Shown piece after piece: positions 1-6,520 of a DNA stretch of 22,823 nt. The DNA is taken from contig DSAJ01000167.1 in assembly GCA_011372835.1 (NCBI GenBank), positions 1 through 22,823 of the forward strand. The letters are read 5' to 3'. The notes below the pieces were generated by a model. It made no database searches, had not been told where the DNA came from, and saw nothing but the letters and a program-made list of their open reading frames with translations. The DNA is from Methanomicrobia archaeon. GTDB taxonomy: Archaea; Methanobacteriota_B; Thermococci; Methanofastidiosales; NM3. The first letter of the stretch is position 1. Each line of letters opens with the position of its first letter. A program made the translations under genes and the position numbers.

Positions 1-792
1 CGGGAGGGATGCAGGTATGAGACGGTCGTTGGCGCAGCAGCGCTTACGGTCGTTGGCGGCACGGCCGTTGCATATGACCCTCTCGCAGGCACGGAGGAGG
101 GCTACCGGACTTTCGAGATACTGTACGAAGTTGGCAGCGAGGCCATACAGCAGGAGTGGATCGCACAGGCGTTTGATGCCATCAAGGAGGCAACGACCAA
201 CTACAACATCAACGTGGAAAGCGAGGCATCGATCACGACACAGCTTGGAAGCCAGCGAAGCGAGTGCTCCGTTGACGTCGAGGCGGTCCTCGAACGCGAG
301 GGATCGACGATGGTCTCGGACCCCGACGACCTCTACAGGCACGACCTCAGCCACTCGCTTCTGAGTGATTGCACGCGCGGCGATCACCTGCGCATCACGT
401 TCGACGGAGAATGCTCGGCACACGTCTCGGCAGATGACGGCGGCCTTGGCGTAACAGGCCAGGAGTCGATGATCGCCTATGTATGGTACTGGGCGTGCAA
501 GACGATCACGGAGGATGAGGAGACGATCACGCTCCGGTGGGGGCACGACTGGCGATTCACCGTCGTCAAGGAAGATCTACGCGAGGGAGAGATCAGCAGC
601 AGGGAGACGTTCTCCTCAAACATCATCGACCAGATCATGGAACAGACCGTAGGCTGGGCGGCGCACAACGACCCGTTTGACTGTCAGGGCATCAAGGGAG
701 CGCTCGAGGATGCGCTCAAACAATGGATCGGGCGCCTGTCAAGCGAACTTGGTATCTACTCCGCAGTAGCTGACGACATGAATGAAAGATAG
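1..792 (+). CDS. Unknown protein, probably exported or membrane-anchored (5' end outside the window)
   Basis: The frame is open from the first base to a TAG at 790-792, giving 263 visible residues. There is no credible start inside, so the gene begins to the left of the window. Near the visible N-terminus lies a small-residue hydrophobic stretch (ETVVGAAALTVVGGTAVAYDP, about bases 19-81), which resembles the end of a signal peptide or a single membrane anchor; this suggests export, but the true N-terminus is missing. The rest is acidic and soluble-looking, with several Trp residues and two Cys (in SLLSDCTRGD and FDCQGIKG). The last 60 residues look helical. I do not recognise a family. An overlapping frame-2 reading at 17-364 is Arg/Ser-rich and is a shadow. 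Existence of the gene is well supported; its function is unknown. Confidence 0.75.
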   Translation, partial: REGCRYETVVGAAALTVVGGTAVAYDPLAGTEEGYRTFEILYEVGSEAIQQEWIAQAFDAIKEATTNYNINVESEASITTQLGSQRSECSVDVEAVLEREGSTMVSDPDDLYRHDLSHSLLSDCTRGDHLRITFDGECSAHVSADDGGLGVTGQESMIAYVWYWACKTITEDEETITLRWGHDWRFTVVKEDLREGEISSRETFSSNIIDQIMEQTVGWAAHNDPFDCQGIKGALEDALKQWIGRLSSELGIYSAVADDMNER

Positions 793-840
793 GATAGTAC
801 AACACCATATCGTGTCCACTGTACGTACGGCAAAAAAAGA

Positions 841-849
841 CTTATAAGG
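841..849 (+). promoter_or_regulatory. TATA box of the CoA-disulfide-reductase-type gene
   Basis: CTTATAAGG follows an A-rich element (AAAAAAAGA) of the BRE type. It lies about 27 bases before the ATG at 872, so the transcript is probably leaderless or nearly so. The GGGG directly abutting the ATG is too close to act as a ribosome binding site. Confidence 0.6.
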
Positions 850-871
850 CCCTATAAAGATAGAAAAGGGG

Positions 872-2268
872 ATGGAAAAGAATTCCGACCCGGGCCTGGT
901 GGTGGTTGGTGGCGTTGCTGCTGGCATGAGCGCCGCCGCCAAGGCACGCAGGATGCGCCCCGACCTACCCATCACCGTGTTCGAGAGGACAGGATATGTC
1001 TCGTACGGGGCATGCGGCCTTCCCTATTACGTGTCCGGAGACGTCCCGTCAGTCGACGACCTCATACACTTCACTCCCGAACAGTTCAAACGCCAGCGAA
1101 ACATCGATGTCCATGTGCATCATGAGGTCACTGCGATAGACCCGTCCGTACAGACCGTGACGGTGCGCAAACCGTCGGGTGAGGAACGGGAGGTCGATTA
1201 CACCGCGCTCATGCTCGCTACCGGCGCCTCGCCACGGCGGCTTGCCGGTCAGGAACGGTTCTCGAACGTCTATACGATAGACACCATTGAAAGCGGCCTA
1301 GCCCTCCAGCGGCTCTGTGCGCACATCTCGTCTGTCGCCATCATCGGCGGCGGATTCATATCGGTGGAGATGGCTGAGGCGTTCAGGCGCCACGGCATCA
1401 CCGTGCGCATCTTCCAGCGCTCACCACATATCATGAAGAGCTTCGATACCGACATGTCCTTGCTCATCGAGCACGAGCTCTCGCGACACGGCGTCGAGCT
1501 CTACAAGGGCGTGGGCGAGGTTGAGCTCGAGGGCATCGACCGCGTGACCCACGTCTCCACAGACATGGGGCGATACGATGTCGATGCGGTGCTTGTCGCC
1601 ATCGGGGTGCGACCGAACGTCGAGCTCGCCCTTGAAGCGGGTGTCAAGCTCGGCATCACCGGCGCCATCGAGACCGACGACCACATGCGTACGTCGGTGC
1701 CAACCATCTACGCGGGTGGCGACAACACCCAGGGATACAGCCCCGTGACCGGCACGCCCTGCTACTTCCCGCTCGGCGACACAGCAAACAAGATGGGCAA
1801 GGTGGCAGGTGAGAACATCGCGGCGGCGACGCGTCGTTTGGCGGGTGCCTGGGAAGCGCCATCGTCAAGGTGTTCGGCCTCACCTGTGCGCGCACAGGGC
1901 TCAACGAATACCATGCAGCGGCCATCGGCATTGACGTCATGGCCTCGACGTCGCACCACTACGACCGCGCCGCATACTGCCCACACCGCAACGAGATCAC
2001 GACCAAGCTGCTCACCGACACGCAGGGGACGATCGTGGGAGGGCAGATGATCGGAGGGGGCGGCGTGACCGGCCGCATCGACGTCATCGCAAGCGCCGTC
2101 TACAACAAGATGCGCCCCCACGACCTGTACAAGCTGGACTTTTGCTACTCGCCGCCCTATTCGCCTGTGTGGGACCCGCTGCTCATCGCCGCACGCGTGG
2201 CGATGGACAAGGCTCACGCTCACCATGAGAAAGAAGAGAAACCGAGACGCGACGTACTGACGTTCTAA
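872..2268 (+). CDS. CoA-disulfide reductase / NADH oxidase-type flavoprotein, interrupted by a frameshift at about 1822
   Basis: FAD-dependent pyridine nucleotide-disulfide reductase of the CoA-disulfide reductase/NADH oxidase family, which reduces CoA disulfide, polysulfide or oxygen with NAD(P)H in the cytoplasm. Visible features: an FAD-binding glycine motif (VVVGGVAAGMS, residues 10-20), the single active cysteine C48 in SYGACGLP, a second nucleotide-binding motif (AIIGGGFISVEMAE) near residue 155, the FAD-contacting YAGGDN segment, and the family C-terminus (YSPPYSPVWDPL). The frame starting at 872 runs coherently to I316 (ATC 1817-1819). The protein then continues in the next frame as GGDASFGGCLGSAIVKVFG down to the TAA at 2266-2268. 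One base is missing near 1820-1822; restored, the product is about 465 residues, normal for the family. Both halves are otherwise intact, so this is a recent mutation or a sequencing error. It ends one base from the convergent MBF1 gene. The exact substrate cannot be told from sequence. Confidence 0.9.
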
Positions 2269-2269
2269 C

Positions 2270-2758
2270 TCACTTCTTGAACTTGATGATGTCGCTGATG
2301 GTGAGCCCCTTGTTAATCGATGTCTTGCTCTCGACCTCGACATCGCCCACTGATTCAAGCAGCGTTACGTCAAGCTCCTTCTCAAGCTTGCGTGCGACTT
2401 TGTTGGTGGGACGGATGCTCTTGGTCTCCACGCGATGTATGAGCGACTCCTTCTCGCTGATACGCTTGCCGAGGTCGGCCTGTGAAAGGCCCATCTCCTC
2501 GCGCTTGTTCTTCACGATGTCGTTGTAGTCCTCGACGAGCTCGAGGCTCCTTGCCTTCTGCTGTGGGCTTGGCGAACGGGGACGCTGTGCCGGACCAGTC
2601 CCGCGCTGCTGTGGCGGCGCGCCGCGAGGGACGCGGCTGCGGGAACCGGGTGAAGTCCCGAACTTCTGGCACGAGTAACACACCGTAAGCTCCGCACCTT
2701 CGACGAGTATCTTGAAGCCCTTTCCTTTGAACTCTTTTCCACAAATCTCACAAAGCAT
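2270..2758 (-). CDS. Archaeal multiprotein bridging factor, MBF1 family
   Basis: Transcription-associated protein of 162 residues. The N-terminus is a zinc ribbon with C3/C6 (CEIC) and C27/C30 (CYSC). A Pro/Arg/Gln-rich, probably disordered linker follows (about 35-65), then a Cro/C1-type helix-turn-helix domain (about 75-140; LSQADLGKRISEKESLIHRVE). This is the archaeal MBF1 architecture; the family is thought to link regulators to the basal transcription machinery and also to associate with ribosomes. I choose ATG 2758 over the GTG at 2767, because the GTG lies inside the GGTGA ribosome binding site that ends five bases before the ATG. The gene is convergent with the flavoprotein gene, with stop codons one base apart. 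Confidence 0.9.
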   Translation of the reverse strand: MLCEICGKEFKGKGFKILVEGAELTVCYSCQKFGTSPGSRSRVPRGAPPQQRGTGPAQRPRSPSPQQKARSLELVEDYNDIVKNKREEMGLSQADLGKRISEKESLIHRVETKSIRPTNKVARKLEKELDVTLLESVGDVEVESKTSINKGLTISDIIKFKK

Positions 2759-2792
2759 TACGTTCACCAGACATATAGGGCTCTTTAGATTT

Positions 2793-2803
2793 CCTTAAAT
2801 AAC
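2793..2803 (-). promoter_or_regulatory. TATA box of the MBF1 gene
   Basis: On the minus strand this reads GTTATTTAAGG, about 40 bases before ATG 2758. That places transcription start just upstream of the GGTGA ribosome binding site, giving a leader of roughly a dozen bases. Confidence 0.5.
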
Positions 2804-2862
2804 TTACTACATTGTAGCAAGCTGTGATGCGGCGTGTGCAACAGATTAATGATGGGTGATGA

Positions 2863-2905
2863 AAGAAAAAGGGATGGACACAGACGTTGTATCCATAGCC
2901 GTCTG
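2863..2905 (-). terminator. Hairpin plus T-tract after the secreted propeller gene
   Basis: CAGACG at 2881-2886 and CGTCTG at 2900-2905 form a perfect 6-bp inverted repeat. On the minus strand it is followed, after about ten bases, by CCCTTTTTCTTTC (2861-2873). A second T-run (2914-2920) lies between the stop codon and the hairpin. Orientation and place fit termination of the minus-strand gene ending at 2930. The rest of the 2759-2929 gap holds only the MBF1 promoter. Confidence 0.45.
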
Positions 2906-2929
2906 AGAAGTATGAAAAAAGTGGTGTAT

Positions 2930-4066
2930 TTATAACGTTGCGAGCAAATACTCAAGTAATTCGCCAGCCGTTCTCAGCTGGTCCTGGGCATAAATCGTGT
3001 TAGCAGTGGCTGATGCGTTACTCACGTGCATTTCGACCTCATCCAACGTGGCCTGAACATCTTCCGGCACGTCATCTGACAACATAGCCCGCACCTCTGC
3101 TAGGAGCGTGGTTACACGTGCCAGTTGAGCGTAGCGTGCTGGTATAAATGCCGAAAATGGTGCTACGGGTGGATGTAGTTGTTCTGCGTGTACAGGTGCC
3201 AGTTCGTACGCAACGATGAGGTTTGGATCTTGTTGGATATCGGCCAATAACGTGAACATACCCCCATTGTCGTACGTCGCCGCTCCACCTGCTACCCCAT
3301 AATAGGTATCAAACCCAGGTGCATCCGAACAGTCATGCATAACACCAGTGAATGTCTGCGATGCAATTTCGAATTGATAGATGTCCACAGTATTGCTGCC
3401 TAATTGAGTAAACATCCAAAGATATGGACCCCCTTCCGTATAGGGATCATACGCACTGCCAGCTATGCTCGTGATAGTGGGGCCAATATTGGCATATATT
3501 TCATTGCCATTCATATCGATGGCGCCCAGGTCGTTCCAATTGCCTACCCAGAATCCGCCATTGCCCCCGTCAAGCTCGGGATCGTATGCGATATGTCGAA
3601 CCCCTGAAATGCCCGCACACGTAACAGAAATAGTGTCAACGAGTGTTTTGTTAGACAAGTCCATGACATAGAGGGTCATTGATACATTGCTCCCATAGAA
3701 GTATGTGCCATCGTATGCCATATCCCGGATCTGCGTTACTCCCGCAATGTTGAACGACTCGATGAACGTCCCATCCATAGTATATTTCCAGAACGTATAG
3801 GTGGCATCATGTCGCCAGTCATTGGTATAGATATGCTCTCCATCAGTCTCTACACCATACTGTCCAGGTCCTTCAGCAGAGAATTGATAAGCGATGTCCC
3901 ATATGCCCTCGCTGGATTCGCTTTGCAATTTCGCGGAGATGCTTTTGAAAGAAGGACAAATATCGGCTTCTGATTGCTCATTAATCGTTTGTGCAGATGT
4001 TGAAGCTGAAAACAACAATACAACCAAGATAAAAAATGTGAAAAAATATTGTGCATTATTTGTCAT
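2930..4066 (-). CDS. Secreted beta-propeller-like protein with a C-terminal helical module
   Basis: Predicted extracellular protein of 378 residues. A Sec-type signal peptide is clear: polar start (MTNNAQ), hydrophobic core (YFFTFFILVVLLF), then small residues ending near SASTSAQ at about residue 26. Residues about 50-290 hold repeated aromatic/Gly/Asp-rich strands (GVETDGEHIYTNDW, IRDMAYDGTYFYGSN, VRHIAYDPELDGGNGGFWVGNW, IAGSAYDPYTEGGPYLWMF), a pattern typical of secreted beta-propellers common in Bacteroidetes and some archaea. Residues 307-378 form a separate helical module shared with the gene at 22340-22823. I choose ATG 4066 over GTG 4075, because the GTG belongs to the GGTG ribosome binding site. 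The gene is visibly AT-richer and uses more A/T-ending codons than its neighbours, which suggests transfer or relaxed composition. No catalytic residues recognised; a binding or structural surface role is likely but inferred. Confidence 0.85.
   Translation of the reverse strand: MTNNAQYFFTFFILVVLLFSASTSAQTINEQSEADICPSFKSISAKLQSESSEGIWDIAYQFSAEGPGQYGVETDGEHIYTNDWRHDATYTFWKYTMDGTFIESFNIAGVTQIRDMAYDGTYFYGSNVSMTLYVMDLSNKTLVDTISVTCAGISGVRHIAYDPELDGGNGGFWVGNWNDLGAIDMNGNEIYANIGPTITSIAGSAYDPYTEGGPYLWMFTQLGSNTVDIYQFEIASQTFTGVMHDCSDAPGFDTYYGVAGGAATYDNGGMFTLLADIQQDPNLIVAYELAPVHAEQLHPPVAPFSAFIPARYAQLARVTTLLAEVRAMLSDDVPEDVQATLDEVEMHVSNASATANTIYAQDQLRTAGELLEYLLATL
2933..3148 (-). other. C-terminal helical module, copy 1 (72 residues)
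   Basis: The last 72 residues of the propeller protein, from FIPARYAQLARV to the C-terminus. The predicted layout is a helix (ARYAQLARVTTLLAEVRAML), an acidic loop (SDDVPED), a second helix ending in EMHVSNAS, and a third helix (YAQDQLRTAGELLEYLLATL). It aligns without gaps to residues encoded at 22343-22561, with about 16 identities in 72 and many conservative changes. Conserved landmarks are QLA, E18, H41, N44-A45-[S/T]46, N50, Y53-A54, L58, L64, E66, L68 and L72 (module numbering). I recognise no named family. Confidence 0.7.
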
Positions 4067-4100
4067 TGTGAACACCAGATTCGACCATTATACAAAATAG

Positions 4101-4112
4101 ACAATAAATAGT
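4101..4112 (-). promoter_or_regulatory. TATA box of the secreted propeller gene
   Basis: On the minus strand this reads ACTATTTATTGT, about 40 bases before ATG 4066. Start of transcription would fall near 4080, just before the GGTG ribosome binding site at 4072-4075. Confidence 0.45.
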
Positions 4113-4179
4113 TTTTGTAAAAGATGGCTTTGCACATAAAGACTACTTTGAACATACAGGTCCTGTCGGCCGAACATAA

Positions 4180-4455
4180 AGCACTGGCCTTCTTTTCCAA
4201 TTTTTATACCAATCTTCCTGCATATTCCATTTATGCGCCTTCTTCCTAGTATCGTCTGTGTACGCGTATCGAACGCGCCTGGTGGCGCTGCGAAACGCAT
4301 TTAGGAGAGGACTGTTTGTCGCATGGGGCGGCAGCGTTGTGAACGCTGCATACAAGATATTGTGAAAAGCATTCCCCAATGCGCTCGCGGAGGGAATAGA
4401 GGATGCCAGCGTGCATCCGGTGCGCATGCCGCTTGGCACTGCGTGCGAATGCACA
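4180..4455 (+). other. Gap of about 480 bases (4067-4545) with a possible decayed coding stretch
   Basis: No convincing gene lies between the propeller and glycosyltransferase starts. Both promoters sit in the gap. In between, one plus-strand frame reads from 4180 to a TGA at 4363-4365 and then on to a TGA at 4456. It contains protein-like strings (RTRLVALRNAFRRGLFVAWG, KAFPNALAEGIEDASVHPVR) but no start codon with a ribosome binding site. This part is also more GC-rich than the AT-rich flanks. It could be a relic of a small gene or chance. The long minus-strand reading across the same bases (4143-4601) runs through the glycosyltransferase start and is not credible. Confidence 0.2.
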
Positions 4456-4513
4456 TGAAAAGATACGACTTTGTGTGCAAAGCCGTAAAAGATCCAATTA
4501 AAAAAATGACAAA

Positions 4514-4525
4514 CCTTTATTAAAG
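4514..4525 (+). promoter_or_regulatory. TATA box of the glycosyltransferase gene
   Basis: CCTTTATTAAAG, preceded by an A-rich tract, lies about 26 bases before ATG 4546. This predicts a leaderless transcript. Confidence 0.5.
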
Positions 4526-4545
4526 CTTCAAGAATAGGGGCAGTG

Positions 4546-5196
4546 ATGCTAGCGGTATCAGTGATCATTCCAGCATACAACGTGGAGTCGTCCGTTGCCA
4601 AGGTGGTAGAGCGGTGCAGCGACGACTACGAGGTGATCGTCGTGGACGACGGTTCATCGGACGGGACGTATGAGGCAGCACGGAACACACGTGCAACGGT
4701 GCTTTCCCACGAAGAGAATCGCGGCAAGGGCATGGCGATGCGCACGGGAAGCGCGGCCGCCGGCGGAGACGTGCTCGTCTTCATCGATGCAGACCTGCAG
4801 CACCTCCCCGAGGACATACCGCGCCTGGTCGCCCCCATCGAGGAGGGACGTGCAGACCTCACCATCGGCAGCCGTACGCGCGGGCCGCGTTCGAAGATGC
4901 CGCTCCTCAGACGGTGCTCGAACGGTATCACATCAGGCATGCTTCGGCTCAGGGTACGCAGGAGGATAGCGGACTCGCAAAGCGGATTCCGTGCGATACG
5001 CAAGGATGCCTTTGACAGGATGCCGCTCACTAGCGACCGATTCGCCATCGAGACGGAGATGCTCATCTGTGCGGCACGCCACAAGCTACGCATCGAGGAG
5101 GTGCCCGTTGACATCGTCTACCGCGGCGGCGCGTTCCATTTCTCGGTCCTCGACATACTCAACTTCCTGCGAATGGTCCTCTTCAAGTGGTGCTGA
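4546..5196 (+). CDS. GT2 glycosyltransferase, dolichyl-phosphate-sugar synthase type
   Basis: A 216-residue GT-A fold enzyme of family GT2, closest in pattern to dolichyl-phosphate mannose/glucose synthases (DPM1-like), which transfer a sugar from a nucleotide sugar to a lipid phosphate at the cytoplasmic face of the membrane. Motifs: VSVIIPAYN (5-12), D34-D35 in VVDDGSSDGT, the metal-binding DADLQH (81-86), DSQSGFRA (143-150), and RFAIETEML with the acidic acceptor-site pair. There are no clear membrane spans, so it resembles the short soluble DPM1-like form; the last 20 residues (SVLDILNFLRMVLF) may touch the membrane. ATG 4546 is preferred over the GTG three bases upstream. It may supply lipid-linked sugar for surface-protein glycosylation; donor and acceptor cannot be read from sequence. 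Confidence 0.88.
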   Translation: MLAVSVIIPAYNVESSVAKVVERCSDDYEVIVVDDGSSDGTYEAARNTRATVLSHEENRGKGMAMRTGSAAAGGDVLVFIDADLQHLPEDIPRLVAPIEEGRADLTIGSRTRGPRSKMPLLRRCSNGITSGMLRLRVRRRIADSQSGFRAIRKDAFDRMPLTSDRFAIETEMLICAARHKLRIEEVPVDIVYRGGAFHFSVLDILNFLRMVLFKWC

Positions 5197-5209
5197 GCCG
5201 TCCGCCAAA

Positions 5210-5219
5210 CTATTTATAT
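5210..5219 (+). promoter_or_regulatory. TATA box of the glyA operon
   Basis: CTATTTATAT lies about 25 bases before 5240. Transcription would start just upstream of GGGGAGA (5238-5244), the ribosome binding site for ATG 5250. Confidence 0.55.
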
Positions 5220-5249
5220 TTCATCTGCTGATGTATGAGGGGAGATACC

Positions 5250-6512
5250 ATGCCAGTTGATGAATTGCATGTCATAAAAGATAACATCTTAAAGCACGAG
5301 GAGTGGCGACGATCATCGCTTAACATGATCGCATCGGAAAACATCACCTCGTCAGCGGTCAGCCGCGCCGTCGCTTCGGCACTGTCACACAAGTATGCGG
5401 AGGGGTGGCCCGGTGCGCGATTCTACCAGGGATGCACCTACTTCGACGAGGTCGAGCTCAACAGCAACTCGCTCTTTTACCGCCTGTTTGACGCCCAGTA
5501 CGTCGACCTGCGGCCCATATCGGGCACGAACGCGAACCTTGCGCTCTTCTTCGGCCTCACGAAGCCGGGAGACACACTCATGGCGCTGCACACGAGCCAT
5601 GGCGGCCACATCAGCCACACGACGTTTGGCTCAGCTGGCATCCGCGAGCTCGATGTGAAGACGTTTCCCTTCGATGAGGATGCGATGAACATCGACGTCG
5701 ACCGCACCGTTGCAATGATACACGAGACACAGCCCCGCCTCATCCTCTTCGGCGCATCGCTGTTCCTGTTCCCACACCCGATCAAGGAGGTGGTCGACGC
5801 AGCCAAGGAGGCAGGCTCGCTTATCGCATACGACGGCGCCCACGTGCTTGGCCTCATCGCAGGTAAGCAGTTCCAGGACCCCCTCAGCGAGGGGTCGCTC
5901 ATCATCACTGGCAGCACGCACAAGACGTTCCCCGGACCACAGGGCGGCATGATCGTCACGCGCAACATGGAAAACGAGGACCTCGCCCGACTCCAGTGGG
6001 GCATATTCCCCGGCGTCCTCTCGAACCACCACCTCCACCACGTTGCGGCCAAGGGCATCGCCGCTGGCGAGATGGTCGACTTCGGCAAGGACTATGCGCT
6101 CCAGATGTGCAAGAACGCAAAGGCGCTGGCATCGGCACTCGCTGAGGAGGGCCTCTCGCCGCTCTGCGAGCATCTGGGATACACCGAAAGCCACCAGGTC
6201 GTCCTTGACGTGAGCAAGCACGGCGGAGGCAAGTGGGTCGCCGAGACGCTCGAGGCGGCAAACATCATCACTAACAAGAATCTGCTCCCGTGGGATCCCA
6301 TCGAACAGTCGGAGGACCCCTCCGGCCTTCGCATCGGCGTATCAGAGCTCACGCGCCTCGGTATGGTCGAAGACGACATGAAGGACGTCGCAGCGCTCTA
6401 CAGGAAGGTCATCATCGACAAGGAGGACCCATCGATGGTCGCCGCAGAGGTCACGTCGATGCGCGCAGACTTCCAGGACGTCCGATTCTGCCACGAGTGG
6501 GACGGCATATAG
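5250..6512 (+). CDS. glyA: Serine hydroxymethyltransferase
   Basis: PLP-dependent fold-type I enzyme that interconverts serine and glycine while loading a one-carbon unit on tetrahydrofolate or, in many archaea, tetrahydromethanopterin. The 420-residue length is normal. Family signatures: NMIASENITSSAV near the N-terminus, YAEGWPGARFYQG, the ISGTNANLA substrate region, the PLP-contacting YDGAHVLGL (Asp and His), and the Schiff-base lysine K225 in TGSTHKTFPGPQGG. The C-terminus has the usual GLRIGVSELTRLGM. I choose ATG 5250 because GGGGAGA stands six bases before it; the upstream ATG 5235 would overlap that site. It is the first gene of a two-gene unit with a membrane glycosyltransferase, an unexpected partner. 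Which pterin is used cannot be told here. Confidence 0.93.
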   Translation: MPVDELHVIKDNILKHEEWRRSSLNMIASENITSSAVSRAVASALSHKYAEGWPGARFYQGCTYFDEVELNSNSLFYRLFDAQYVDLRPISGTNANLALFFGLTKPGDTLMALHTSHGGHISHTTFGSAGIRELDVKTFPFDEDAMNIDVDRTVAMIHETQPRLILFGASLFLFPHPIKEVVDAAKEAGSLIAYDGAHVLGLIAGKQFQDPLSEGSLIITGSTHKTFPGPQGGMIVTRNMENEDLARLQWGIFPGVLSNHHLHHVAAKGIAAGEMVDFGKDYALQMCKNAKALASALAEEGLSPLCEHLGYTESHQVVLDVSKHGGGKWVAETLEAANIITNKNLLPWDPIEQSEDPSGLRIGVSELTRLGMVEDDMKDVAALYRKVIIDKEDPSMVAAEVTSMRADFQDVRFCHEWDGI

Positions 6513-6520
6513 GTGAGGGA

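Noticed and set aside
17..364. Plus-strand frame of 115 codons at the left edge
   Set aside because: It is Arg/Ser/Thr-rich and overlaps the better, balanced reading in frame 1 that runs from base 1 to 792.
1817..1830. Programmed ribosomal frameshift as explanation of the two broken genes
   Set aside because: No slippery heptamer, downstream pseudoknot or stop-codon arrangement is visible, and neither family is known to use frameshifting.
4143..4601. Minus-strand frame of 152 codons across the gap and the glycosyltransferase start
   Set aside because: It has no ribosome site, overlaps a gene with clear GT2 motifs and a TATA box, and its composition is not protein-like.
6290..6520. N-terminal extension of the membrane glycosyltransferase
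   Set aside because: It lies inside glyA in another frame and is Arg/His-rich; GTG 6521 with GGTGAGG is the proper start.
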